From Aureimonas populi (lineage in GTDB: Bacteria > Pseudomonadota > Alphaproteobacteria > Rhizobiales > Rhizobiaceae), in the NCBI RefSeq assembly GCF_017815515.1, contig NZ_CP072611.1, positions 1,426,001 through 1,490,000 on the forward strand: 64,000 bases of DNA, written 5' to 3'. The notes under the pieces are model-generated. The model was not told the DNA's origin. It did not search any database and saw only the letters and a program-made list of their open reading frames with translations. Positions 26,451-34,951 of the stretch are shown in pieces (within the stretch, counting starts at the first letter, position 1; the number at the start of each line of letters is the position of its first letter). The translations under genes and the position numbers were made by a program.

Positions 26451-28109
26451 CTAGGCGGCGCCGGCCATGTCCTGCTGCCCTCCGGGGATCGCGGCCACCA
26501 GCTCGCGCGTGTAGTCCGACCGGGGGTTCAGGAATATCTGGGAGGGCGGGCCCCGCTCCACGATCCGGCCGCGCTGCATGACGACGATCTCGTCGCAGAT
26601 CTGGCTGGCGACGCGCAGATCGTGCGTGATGAAGATCATCGAGACGCCGGTTTCGCGCTGGATGCGGTCGAGCAGCATCAGGATCTGCGCCTGGATCGAG
26701 ACGTCGAGGGCGGACACGGCCTCGTCGGCGATCAGGAGCTCCGGCTTGAACATCAGCGCCCGGGCGATGCCGATGCGCTGCCGCTGCCCGCCGGAGAACT
26801 CGTGCGGATAGCGCGAGAAGGCGCCGGCATCCAGCCCCACATTCTCCAGGAGGCGGCGGGCTTCCTGCCTCGCCTGCCGGTAGGGCATCCCGTGCGAGAC
26901 CGGGCCGACGGTCAGTATGTGGCCGATGGTCGAGCGCGGGTTGAGCGAGGCGAAGGGATCCTGGAAGATCATCTGGATCTTCGGCCGCAAGGGGCGGAAC
27001 TCGCTCTCCTTGAGCGGCGCGATGTCCCGGCCGCGGAAAAGAATGCGGCCGCCGTCGCTGTCCATGAGCTTGATGAGCAGGCGCCCGAGCGAGGACTTGC
27101 CCGAGCCGCTCTCCCCGACCACCCCCAGCGTCCGCCCCGGGGCCAGCTCGAACGAGGCCTCCTGCACCGCCTTCACCACGCGCTGCCTGCCGAACAGCGC
27201 GCTGCCGGTGCGGTAGATCTTCGCCAGATTCTCCACCTTCAGGACAGGGCCGGCGCCTGCGGCGGGAGGCGAGCGATCCTTGCCGGTCAGCTTGGGCACG
27301 GCGGCGATCAGGCGCCTTGTGTAGGGATGGCGTGGCGCCTGGAGCACGGCCTGCGCGGAGCCCTGTTCGACGATGAGGCCCTTTTCCATCACGATGACGC
27401 TGTCGGCGATCTCGGCGACGACGCCGAAATCATGCGTGATGAACATCACGCTCATGCCCTTGCGCTTCTGGATGTCGCGGATGAGGCGCAGGATCTGCGC
27501 CTGCGTCGTCACGTCGAGGGCCGTGGTCGGCTCGTCGGCGATGAGGATGCCCGGTTCGAGCGCCAGGGCCATGGCGATCATGACGCGCTGCCGCTGCCCG
27601 CCGGAGAGGCGGAACGGATATTGCTGGTACATCAGGGGCGGGTCCGGCAGCCCCACCTCGGCCAGGAGCTCGAGCGCGCGGGCCCGCCGCCGGGCGGGGT
27701 TCCCCTCGCCATGGGCCATCATCACCTCGGTGATCTGGTCCCCGACCGTCATCAGCGGGTTGAGCGCCGAAAGCGGGTCCTGGAAGATCATCGAGACGAC
27801 CCGCCCGCGCAGGCTGCGCAGGGTGGGCGCCGGGGCGTTCACCAGATCGGTTCCCGCGCACCGGATGGTTCCCGATACGACGCGCAGCGCCGGGGGAAGC
27901 AGCCCCATCACGGCATTGGCGGTCACGGACTTGCCCGATCCCGATTCCCCGATGATGCACAGGATCTGCCCCGGCACGAGGTCGAAGGAGACGCGCTCGA
28001 CGGCGTAGGGGCGGTCCATGCCCTTCGGCAGGGTGACGGTGAGGTCGCGCACCGCGAGCGCCGCCGTGCGATCCGCCTCGATCCCCGCCTCCGCATCGCT
28101 TGCCGCCAC
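26451..28109 (-). CDS. Dipeptide/oligopeptide ABC transporter, fused DppD-DppF ATPase
   Basis: A 552-residue tandem ABC ATPase. Domain 1 has Walker A GESGSGKS, signature LSGGQRQRV and Walker B ILIADEPTTALD. Domain 2, from about residue 265, has GESGSGKS, FSGGQRQRI and LLIADEAVSALD; each is followed by an oligopeptide-transporter C-terminal segment. I prefer GTG 28109, with AGTGGAG upstream, over the more distal TTG at 28136. Here the ATPase gene comes first in the operon (ATPase, binding protein, DppB, DppC, GhrA). It is divergent from an XRE-cupin regulator across an AT-rich control region. Confidence 0.92.
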   Translation of the reverse strand: MAASDAEAGIEADRTAALAVRDLTVTLPKGMDRPYAVERVSFDLVPGQILCIIGESGSGKSVTANAVMGLLPPALRVVSGTIRCAGTDLVNAPAPTLRSLRGRVVSMIFQDPLSALNPLMTVGDQITEVMMAHGEGNPARRRARALELLAEVGLPDPPLMYQQYPFRLSGGQRQRVMIAMALALEPGILIADEPTTALDVTTQAQILRLIRDIQKRKGMSVMFITHDFGVVAEIADSVIVMEKGLIVEQGSAQAVLQAPRHPYTRRLIAAVPKLTGKDRSPPAAGAGPVLKVENLAKIYRTGSALFGRQRVVKAVQEASFELAPGRTLGVVGESGSGKSSLGRLLIKLMDSDGGRILFRGRDIAPLKESEFRPLRPKIQMIFQDPFASLNPRSTIGHILTVGPVSHGMPYRQARQEARRLLENVGLDAGAFSRYPHEFSGGQRQRIGIARALMFKPELLIADEAVSALDVSIQAQILMLLDRIQRETGVSMIFITHDLRVASQICDEIVVMQRGRIVERGPPSQIFLNPRSDYTRELVAAIPGGQQDMAGAA

Positions 28110-28301
28110 TCTGCCACTCCACTTGCCTGGAACCAAATCATAAGCTTATATTGAAAATTATGACAAGTGCACCGGACAGAATTGCCCTCTAAAACATCAT
28201 GAAGCGCGCCAAAACTGAGATAAAATATAAAGAAAACAACGTTTTGATCGTTTTCGAGCAACTACCTCATCCGTTGAAATTGCATGGCATGATGCATCAT
28301 C
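28110..28301. promoter_or_regulatory. AT-rich divergent control region, probable XRE-cupin operator
   Basis: A 192-bp gap of clearly low GC in a 70% GC background. It contains TAAGCTTA (28141-28148), the dyad AAAAC-AAC-GTTTT near 28232-28244, the direct repeat CGTTTT-GAT-CGTTTT and a perfect 12-bp palindrome ATGATGCATCAT at 28289-28300. Three TTGAAA words lie at 28151, 28274 and 28302. This is where promoters of the ABC operon and the regulator should be, and the dyads are candidate operator sites. Confidence 0.6.
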
Positions 28302-28979
28302 TTGAAAAAGCGGGGCGCGCTTTCATTGGCTGAGGATCGGCGAGACGCACGGGCGGCACAGGCGGGCCTGCCGGTCCGGGGCGGGGATCGGAGCGGAGCC
28401 TCGAAGCCGCAGCATCAACTGGGCGCCAACCTCAGGCGGCTGAGGCATCAGAAGAAGATGTCGCTCCAGCAGCTCGCGCTCAGCTCCGGCGTTTCCGTGG
28501 GCATGATCAGCCAGATCGAGCGCGACCGTGCGAACCCCTCGATGCGCGTCCTGACCGCGATACGGCGCGCGCTCAACATCCCGATCCACGAGATGTTCGG
28601 GGAAGCGTCGGAGGCGGCGGGCGAGGCGGCCGACCCGCCTTTCGTGCGCCGGCGCCGGGACCGGCCGCAGATCGATCTCGGCAAGCTCAAGAAGGAGCTT
28701 CTGACCTCGGGCGGCAATCACAATCTCCAGATCATGATCCTGAATGTCGAGCCGGGCGGGGAATCCGGCAACACCGCGCTCAGCTATCCCGCCGAAAAGG
28801 GCGGGCTCGTGCTGGCCGGCGCCCTCGTTCTCTCGGTCGACGGCCGCGAGGCGAGCCTCAGCGAGGGCGACAGCTTCGTCTTCGACAGCGCTCTGCCCCA
28901 CAGTTTCAGAAACGAGGGGGAACGGCTGGCCACCATTCTCTGGATCATCGGGGCGGTCCAGTTCGACCGCCATCTCTAG
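28302..28979 (+). CDS. XRE-family regulator with C-terminal cupin domain (PuuR-like)
   Basis: A regulator of up to 225 residues. The helix-turn-helix (LGANLRRLRHQKKMSLQQLALSSGVSVGMISQIERDRANPSM, about residues 40-80) is followed by a C-terminal cupin sensor (about 145-215, with GLVLAGALVLSVDGREASLSEGDSFVFDSALPHSF). The start is uncertain: TTG 28302 is the first in-frame option after a stop but lacks a binding site, and TTG 28326 is also possible. Such proteins repress amine and amino acid catabolic genes and are relieved by a small ligand in the cupin. It is divergent from the importer operon and precedes an oxidoreductase gene. Confidence 0.85.
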   Translation: MKKRGALSLAEDRRDARAAQAGLPVRGGDRSGASKPQHQLGANLRRLRHQKKMSLQQLALSSGVSVGMISQIERDRANPSMRVLTAIRRALNIPIHEMFGEASEAAGEAADPPFVRRRRDRPQIDLGKLKKELLTSGGNHNLQIMILNVEPGGESGNTALSYPAEKGGLVLAGALVLSVDGREASLSEGDSFVFDSALPHSFRNEGERLATILWIIGAVQFDRHL

Positions 28980-29011
28980 AGGCTCTCCACAGCCAGGAAA
29001 GGAAGCCCGCC

Positions 29012-30328
29012 ATGCAAGAGCCTCGACCCGCCGAGAAGGCCACGCCCTACTGGTGGGAGGCCGCGCCCGTCAAACCGCTGGCCAGCGCGCCGCTCGACGC
29101 GAAGACGGACGTGGTGGTCGTGGGGGCGGGCTATGCGGGCCTTTCCGCCGCGCTGGCGCTGGCGCGGGCGGGCCGGTCGGTCTCGGTGTTCGACCGCCAG
29201 AATCCGGGCGAGGGGGCTTCCTCTCGCAATGGCGGCATCACCAGCGGCAACATACGCCTCGACCACCCCACGCTGGTCCGCAAGTTCGGGGCCGAGCGGG
29301 CCATGGCGATCGAGGCGGAGGGGAAGGTGGCGCGCGAGTTCCTCTACGCTCTCCTGGCCGAGGAAGGGATCGACTGCGATTTCCAGCCCGTCGGCCGCTT
29401 CTACGGCGCGTTCGGGCAGGGCAATTACGAGCAACTGGCGCGCAGCGCGGAGAAGCTGAGCAAGAGCCTCGGCATCGAGTCCTTTGCCGTGCCCAAGGCC
29501 GAGCAGCGCGACTATCTGGGCACGGACTTCTACGATGGCGGCTCGGTGCGCATGGATATAGGCGGGCTGCACCCGGCCAAGTTCCACGCCGAATTGCTGC
29601 GCGTGGCGCTGGCCGCCGGCGTGACGGTCCATTCCCGGACCGGCGTGACGGCGATCGAGCCGGAAGCGGGCGCATTGCGCGTCTCGACCGCGCGAGGGGA
29701 GGTCTCGGCGCGCCAGGTCCTCGTCTGCACCGACGCCTACACCGATGGCGCGACCCCATGGCTGAGGCGCCGCCTCGTGCCGGTCCGCAGCCGCATCATC
29801 GCCACGGAGGAATTGCCGGCGGAGACGATGGCAAGGCTGATGCCGCGCCGGATGATGTGCGGCGAAAGCCGCCATCTCGGCTTCTACTACCGCCCCTCGC
29901 CGGACGGAAAGCGAATCCTCCTGGGCGGCCGGGACGGCTCCACGAAGGGCGACCCCGCCGAGCCCACCCTGCATCTGCGCCGGGGCCTCGTGCGCATCTT
30001 CCCCGAGCTTGAGAATGTGCGCCTGACGCATAGCTGGTTCGGGAACGTCGCCATGCACCGCGACATGATCCCGCGCATCTTCTCGCGCCGCGGCGTCACC
30101 TATGCGACGGGCTTCTGCGGATCGGGCGTCGTATGGGCGCCCTGGATCGGCACGCAGGCCGCGCACAAGCTCATCGGCGACGACGCGGGCCGGCCATCGG
30201 CCTTCGATTTCCGCCCGCCCGCCGCGATCCCGCTCTATCGCGGCAAGCCGTGGTTCATGCCCGCCTTCATGGCCCTCTACCGCCTTCAGGACAAGTTGGC
30301 GATGCGCCGGGCGGGGCGCGACGGGTGA
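29012..30328 (+). CDS. FAD-dependent DAO-type oxidoreductase
   Basis: A 438-residue DAO-superfamily flavoprotein. The Rossmann motif VVVVGAGYAGLSAALALARAG lies at residues 31-51, and the flavin contact GASSRNGGITSGN has the same layout as PuuB/OrdL. The C-terminal YATGFCGSGVVWAPWIG completes the FAD pocket. It starts 32 bp after the XRE-cupin gene and its stop overlaps the next start (GTGA), making a three-gene unit with the PLP enzyme. It probably oxidises a secondary amine or D-amino acid produced or imported by the adjacent system. Confidence 0.82.
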   Translation: MQEPRPAEKATPYWWEAAPVKPLASAPLDAKTDVVVVGAGYAGLSAALALARAGRSVSVFDRQNPGEGASSRNGGITSGNIRLDHPTLVRKFGAERAMAIEAEGKVAREFLYALLAEEGIDCDFQPVGRFYGAFGQGNYEQLARSAEKLSKSLGIESFAVPKAEQRDYLGTDFYDGGSVRMDIGGLHPAKFHAELLRVALAAGVTVHSRTGVTAIEPEAGALRVSTARGEVSARQVLVCTDAYTDGATPWLRRRLVPVRSRIIATEELPAETMARLMPRRMMCGESRHLGFYYRPSPDGKRILLGGRDGSTKGDPAEPTLHLRRGLVRIFPELENVRLTHSWFGNVAMHRDMIPRIFSRRGVTYATGFCGSGVVWAPWIGTQAAHKLIGDDAGRPSAFDFRPPAAIPLYRGKPWFMPAFMALYRLQDKLAMRRAGRDG

Positions 30329-31461
30329 TCGCGGAGGTGGCGAGCCCTCGCCTGGGAGAGCCGGGAACGCGCTACGCGCTGAACACGCCGGCCCTCATCC
30401 TGGACCTCGACGCGCTCGAGCGGAACGTGGCGCGCATGGCGGAGGCGATGCGGCAGGCGGGCCGGGGCCTGCGCCCCCATGCCAAGTCCCACAAGAGCGT
30501 GCGGATCGCCCGCGCCCAGATCGAGGCGGGCGCGGTGGGAATCTGCTGCGCCACGCTGGACGAGGCCGAGATCATGGCGTCGGCCGCGATCCCCGGCATC
30601 CTCGTCACCTCCCCGATCGCGACCGCCCCCAAGATTGCGCGCCTCGTGGAGCTTGCGCGGCAGGCGCCCGACACGATGATCGTCGTGGACGACCCACGGA
30701 CCGTCGAGGCGCTTTCGGCGGCTGCCCGCCGGGGCGGCGTGACGCTGCGCCTGCTCGTCGATATCGAGCTCGGCTTCGGGCGCACGGGCGTGGTGTCCGC
30801 TGAGGCCGCCGAACATCTCGCCCGCGCCATCCACGCGGACCCTTTCCTGCAATTCTGCGGCCTCCAGGCCTATGGCGGCCATCTCCAGCACGCCGCCGAT
30901 CACGAGGAGCGCGTGGCGCTGTGCCGCCGCGCGCACGCCTTCATCTCCGCCATCGTCCGCCATCTGGGCGCGCTCGGCCTGCCGCCGGCCATGGTGACGG
31001 GCGGGGGCACGGGCAGCCATGCCATCGACGCCGCGGAAGGGCCCTTCACCGAGATCCAGGCCGGGTCCTACGTCTTCATGGATGCCGAATATCGCGCCGT
31101 CTCCTACGCGAAGGACACGGCGTGGCCCTTCGAGAACGCGCTTTTCGTGCAGACCGCCGTCATCAGCGCGCACGGGGCGGGCACGGTGACGACGGATGCG
31201 GGAACCAAGTCCTTCGCGCTCAACGGCCCGAAGCCCCCCATCGCCACCCCGCGCTTCGCCGGGGCGGCCTACGACTATGCGGGCGACGAGCACGGGCGGG
31301 TCCGCGCCGGGCCCGGCGGCGCCCTGCCGGGGCTGGGCGAGCTGATTGAATGCGTCGTCCCCCATTGCGACCCGACCGTGGTCCTGTACGACCATTTCTG
31401 CTGCGTGCGGCAGGATCGGCTGGTCGACATCTGGCCGGTGGATGCCAGGGGGCGGCGATAG
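30325..31461 (+). CDS. PLP-dependent D-threonine aldolase/D-serine dehydratase-like enzyme (DSD1 family)
   Basis: A 378-residue fold-type III (alanine racemase-like) PLP enzyme. The Schiff-base Lys is expected in LRPHAKSHKS near residue 55. The C-terminal VVPHCDPTV contains the His and Cys that bind the essential metal in this family. DLDALERNVARMAEAMR and VTGGGTGSH are further family marks. Activities include cleavage of D-threonine or D-3-hydroxyaspartate to glycine/glyoxylate and dehydration of D-serine. GTG 30325 overlaps the stop of the oxidoreductase gene. A glyoxylate product would fit with the GhrA-like reductase nearby. Confidence 0.85.
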   Translation: MIAEVASPRLGEPGTRYALNTPALILDLDALERNVARMAEAMRQAGRGLRPHAKSHKSVRIARAQIEAGAVGICCATLDEAEIMASAAIPGILVTSPIATAPKIARLVELARQAPDTMIVVDDPRTVEALSAAARRGGVTLRLLVDIELGFGRTGVVSAEAAEHLARAIHADPFLQFCGLQAYGGHLQHAADHEERVALCRRAHAFISAIVRHLGALGLPPAMVTGGGTGSHAIDAAEGPFTEIQAGSYVFMDAEYRAVSYAKDTAWPFENALFVQTAVISAHGAGTVTTDAGTKSFALNGPKPPIATPRFAGAAYDYAGDEHGRVRAGPGGALPGLGELIECVVPHCDPTVVLYDHFCCVRQDRLVDIWPVDARGRR

Positions 31462-31590
31462 GCGCCCCGGCCGCGCGCCGGCCCGCGCCCTCTTTCGTCC
31501 GGAGCGTCACTGCGGCGGCCCCGCCTTGCCCGGCGCGCAGCCAATAGGGGCCGGGCGCGTTGTGGCCCAGAGGCCAGAAGGACGCGCGCG

Positions 31591-33096
31591 ATGGGCAAGG
31601 CAAACTCCGGCATCCGCCGCGCCGGCGGCCTCAGCGGCCTGCGCCAGATCATTGCGGGGCTGACCGAGGGCGTCATCCTCATCGATCCGGACCAGACCAT
31701 CCTGTGGGCGAACGACACGGCGCTTGCCATGCATGGGGGCGTCTCGCTCGGCGATCTCGGGCGAACCGTCACCGAATATCGCGAGCGCTTCCAGCTTCGC
31801 TATCGCAACAACCATCCGCTGGAGGCGGGCGACTACCCCATCGAGCGCGTCATCGACGGCGAGGCGTTCTGCGATGTCGTCGTGGAGGTGGCGCGGGCCG
31901 GGGCCGAGGAGCCCGAATGGGTGCATCAGGTCCGCAGCCTCGTCGTCACCGGCGAGCACGGCGACCCGGACTATCTCGTGCTGATCCTGCAGGACGTTTC
32001 GCGGCGCTTCGAGGCGGAAGAGCGCTTCGAGCAGGCCTTCAACGCCAACCCCGCTCCCGCCTTGATCTGCCGCCTGTCCGACCTGCGCTTCATCAAGGCG
32101 AACCGGGGCTTCCAGGAGATGACGGGGATCGAGCGCGAGGGCATTGTCGGCCGCACCGTCTTCGAGTTCGACATCTTCCATGGCGCCTCGGAGCGCGAGC
32201 TGGCCAAGGAGCGGCTTTCGGAGCGCCGCACCATTCCGCAGATGGAGGCGGAGCTGGCTTTGCCCGGAGGCGGCACCCGGCTCGTCATCGTCGCCGGGCA
32301 GACGATCGAGATCGCGGAGGAGCCCTGCATGCTCCTCACCTTCGCCGACCTCGAGCCGCGCCGGAAGGCCGAGAAGGCTCTGGTTCAGAGCGAGGAGCGC
32401 TTCACGCAGGCTTTCAGGCTGGCGCCCGTCGCCATGCTCGTGGCTTCGCTCAGGAGCCATAGGGTGCTGGACGCCAACCAGGCTTTCCAGGCCATGACCG
32501 GCTATGGCGAGGAGTGCTTCCTGGGCCGCAGCCCGGGCGAGCTGACCCTGTGGGACACGGCCGACACGCGCCGCCGCCTGGAGCAGGGGCTCGAGGCGGC
32601 CGGCAGCTTGAGGAACGTGGACGCCAAGGTGCGCGCGAGGAACGGCGAGCTCCTGGACGCGCTGGTCTCCGCCGCCACCATCAGCATGGTGGACGATCCG
32701 TGCGTCCTCTGGGTCATCCAGGACATCACCGAGCGGCGCCATTCGGAACTGGAGCTGATCGGGGCGATCGAGGCGGTGATGAAGGATGCAAGCTGGTTCA
32801 GCCACGGCATCGTCGAGAAGCTGGCCAATCTGAAAGCCGCGCCCACGCGCGCGCCGGCCCGCGAGGTCGCCGTCCTGACCCGGCGGGAAAAGGAGGTCCT
32901 GAGCCTTCTCTGCCAGGGGGCCGAGGACCTGGCCATCGCCGCGGAACTCTCCATGTCGCGCGCCACGGTGCGCAATCATGTCGCGAGAATCTACGGCAAG
33001 ATCGGCGTCAACCGGCGCGGGGCGGCCATCGTCTGGGGGCGGGAGCGCGGCCTTGCGCAGGGAAAAACTTCCCAGCCCGGCGCAAAAATCCGCTGA
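31591..33096 (+). CDS. PAS-domain LuxR-type transcriptional regulator
   Basis: A 501-residue soluble protein. It appears to have three PAS sensor domains (about residues 15-135, 145-265 and 268-390; for example ILIDPDQTILWANDTALAMHG and RFIKANRGFQEMTGIERE). A LuxR-type helix-turn-helix (about 430-490: LTRREKEVLSLLCQGAEDLAIAAELSMSRATVRNHVARIYGKIGVN) ends the protein. There is no receiver domain and no membrane helix, so it senses a cytosolic cue directly. It stands alone, between the catabolic cluster and the stress genes, so its targets are unclear. Confidence 0.85.
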   Translation: MGKANSGIRRAGGLSGLRQIIAGLTEGVILIDPDQTILWANDTALAMHGGVSLGDLGRTVTEYRERFQLRYRNNHPLEAGDYPIERVIDGEAFCDVVVEVARAGAEEPEWVHQVRSLVVTGEHGDPDYLVLILQDVSRRFEAEERFEQAFNANPAPALICRLSDLRFIKANRGFQEMTGIEREGIVGRTVFEFDIFHGASERELAKERLSERRTIPQMEAELALPGGGTRLVIVAGQTIEIAEEPCMLLTFADLEPRRKAEKALVQSEERFTQAFRLAPVAMLVASLRSHRVLDANQAFQAMTGYGEECFLGRSPGELTLWDTADTRRRLEQGLEAAGSLRNVDAKVRARNGELLDALVSAATISMVDDPCVLWVIQDITERRHSELELIGAIEAVMKDASWFSHGIVEKLANLKAAPTRAPAREVAVLTRREKEVLSLLCQGAEDLAIAAELSMSRATVRNHVARIYGKIGVNRRGAAIVWGRERGLAQGKTSQPGAKIR

Positions 33097-33219
33097 TCTG
33101 ATGCAGGCGCATCCCCGCGACTGAACATTCAGGCACTTATGGTGCCCCCGCGAGGCTCCCATCTTTCTCCTGTCGGACAAGCCGCCCCTGGCGCGCCCCC
33201 CGGCGGAGGAATGCCCCAC

Positions 33220-33378
33220 ATGGACGCGGACCGGAAGACCAAGGGCTCCCTGAAGGAGGCCATCGGCAAGATCACCGGCGACAAGGCCGTGGAGGCCGAG
33301 GGCGCCGCGCAGAAGGCGGGCATCCCGGCCGGGGCCGGGAAGGCCGGAAGGCCGGCGGGCGATGTCTCGAAGCGATAA
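33220..33378 (+). CDS. CsbD-like small stress protein
   Basis: A 52-residue hydrophilic protein of the CsbD family (DRKTKGSLKEAIGKITGDKAVEAEGAAQKA), which is induced by general stress in many bacteria; molecular role unknown. ATG 33220 is chosen because GGAGGA lies nine bases upstream; ATG 33211 touches the binding site and is unlikely. The 3' end overlaps the next gene by 17 bases in another frame, so the two are co-expressed. Confidence 0.85.
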   Translation: MDADRKTKGSLKEAIGKITGDKAVEAEGAAQKAGIPAGAGKAGRPAGDVSKR

Positions 33379-33796
33379 GGGCGACCCCGCCGCCGCGCCC
33401 GGTGCGCCGGAGGAAGCGATGGCGCTCGCGGCCGAGAGCCTCGTCGTCTCCCGCCAGGAGCGGGTCAGCGGCCGGGTCCGCGTTCGCAGCCTGACCGAGA
33501 CCGTCGAGGAAACCGTGCGCGAGACGCTGTCGGGCGAGCGCGTGGTGGTGGAACGCGTCCCTGTCGACCGGGTCGTCCCGGACCTGCCCCAAACCCGCAT
33601 CGAGGACGGCGTGACCATCGTCCCGATCCTGGAGGAAGTCCTCGTCGTCGAGAAGCGGCTTCTCCTCAAGGAGGAGCTGCACATCCGCCGCGAGGCGACG
33701 CGCGAGGACGTCGAAATCCCCGTGTCCCTTCGCAAGCAACGGGCGGTCGTCGAACGCCTCCCCACCGAAGACAGCGATCTCACCCCAAAGGAATGA
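33362..33796 (+). CDS. DUF2382 domain protein
   Basis: A 144-residue soluble, strongly charged protein with a DUF2382 domain over nearly its whole length. The diagnostic pattern is alternating charged strands such as VRVRSLTETVEETVRETLSGERVVVERVPVDR and EEVLVVEKRLLLKEELHIRRE. The family is linked to stress and desiccation survival, but no biochemical activity is known to me. It overlaps the csbD-like gene and is followed after 4 bp by a second DUF2382 gene. Confidence 0.85.
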   Translation: MSRSDKGDPAAAPGAPEEAMALAAESLVVSRQERVSGRVRVRSLTETVEETVRETLSGERVVVERVPVDRVVPDLPQTRIEDGVTIVPILEEVLVVEKRLLLKEELHIRREATREDVEIPVSLRKQRAVVERLPTEDSDLTPKE

Positions 33797-33800
33797 CACC

Positions 33801-34730
33801 ATGTCGATGACCACCTCATCCACCAGCAGCAGCCAGTATGTCACCGCATTCTTCGATAGCCGCGAGGAGGCCGATGCGGCCGTCGAGCGCATCGTTGACG
33901 AAGGGATCGCCAGAGGCGACATCCGCATTGTCGAGGGCGCGGGCGCCTCTGCCGGCGTGGCGCCGGAGCGCGACAGGGGCTTCTTCGAAGCGCTCGGCGA
34001 CTTCTTCATGCCCGACGAGGATCGCCATTCCTACGCCGAGGGCCTTCGCCGGGGCGGCTATCTCGTCTCCCTGCCGACCACGGCGGCGAACCGCGACCGT
34101 GTCATCGACATTCTCGACGACGAGGGCACTGTGAACATGGAGGAGCGCGAGGAGAGCTGGCGTTCCGAGGGCTGGTCCGGCACCGCTTCCGGCGGCGTAT
34201 CCGGCTATGACGCGGGGCTGGCGACGACCGGGGCGACAAGCGGCGCGGCCACCGGCACCGCCGCCTATGCCGCCTCCGGCGAGGTTCAGGATCATGACGG
34301 CACGATCGAGGTCGTCGAGGAGAACCTGCGCGTCGGCAAGCGCGACGTCAGCCACGGCCGGGTGCGCGTGCGCTCCTATGTGGTGGAAGAGGCGGTGAAC
34401 CAGAACATCGACCTGCACAGCGAGCGCGTGGACGTCCAGCGCCGTGCCGTGGACCGGCCGGCCGCCGGCGTCGATGCCTTCCGCGATCGCACCATCGAGC
34501 TGGAGGAAACGGCCGAGGAGGCTGTGATCTCCAAGGAGGCCCGCGTGGTGGAGGAGATCGACCTCAACCGCACCGTCGAGGACCGCACCGAGACCGTCTC
34601 GGACACGGTGCGGCGCACCGAGGTGGAGATCGAGGACGAGCGCGCGGGCGCCAGCCGCCTGGCGGGCGAGACGACCTCCGCCCGCGCCGAGACCGAGGAG
34701 GAGCGCCTGGCCGCTCTTCGCCGCCGCTAG
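33801..34730 (+). CDS. Stress protein with N-terminal YflT/GSP17M-like domain and C-terminal DUF2382
   Basis: A 309-residue two-domain protein. Residues 10-110 (YVTAFFDSREEADAAVERIVDEGIARGDIRIVEG ... GGYLVSLPTT) resemble the general stress protein 17M/YflT domain. A Gly/Ala/Thr-rich linker (about 125-160) leads to a DUF2382 domain (170-300) with repeated charged strands. It forms a tight unit with the two genes before it. The same architecture occurs in radiation- and desiccation-tolerant bacteria; the function here is inferred only as stress-related. Confidence 0.83.
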   Translation: MSMTTSSTSSSQYVTAFFDSREEADAAVERIVDEGIARGDIRIVEGAGASAGVAPERDRGFFEALGDFFMPDEDRHSYAEGLRRGGYLVSLPTTAANRDRVIDILDDEGTVNMEEREESWRSEGWSGTASGGVSGYDAGLATTGATSGAATGTAAYAASGEVQDHDGTIEVVEENLRVGKRDVSHGRVRVRSYVVEEAVNQNIDLHSERVDVQRRAVDRPAAGVDAFRDRTIELEETAEEAVISKEARVVEEIDLNRTVEDRTETVSDTVRRTEVEIEDERAGASRLAGETTSARAETEEERLAALRRR

Positions 34731-34750
34731 GCGCCGGGCGATCGAGGCGG

Positions 34751-34776
34751 GCCGACGGGGACCTCCCGTCGGCTTC
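34751..34776 (+). terminator. Hairpin after the DUF2382 operon
   Basis: Perfect 9-bp stem (34751-34759 with 34765-34773, arm GCCGACGGG) around a 5-base loop, followed by TTCC. It lies 20 bp after the DUF2382 stop. It is probably a weak intrinsic terminator or 3' stabiliser separating the stress genes from the membrane-protein gene. Confidence 0.55.
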
Positions 34777-34951
34777 CGGTTCCGCCCATGGGGCCCCGAC
34801 TGCGGATCGGCGCTTTCCCATGCGGCCCGAAAGAGCCGGAGACGAAGCCGTTCGCGATGCTGCCACAAGGCGCAGCACCATTCCCAGAAAACCGCGACGC
34901 AGCCCATCCCCGAGGGGAGGCGCGTCCGCAAGCCCCAGGGGCCAGACGACC

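Noticed and set aside
24408..28154. 1248-codon plus-strand open frame across the second importer operon
   Set aside because: It is antisense to four well-recognised ABC transporter genes and has no domain of its own.
33097..33219. EcfG-type general stress promoter upstream of the CsbD-like gene
   Set aside because: A GAAC word occurs near 33123, but no CGTT lies at the required 16-17 base spacing, so the promoter type was not called.
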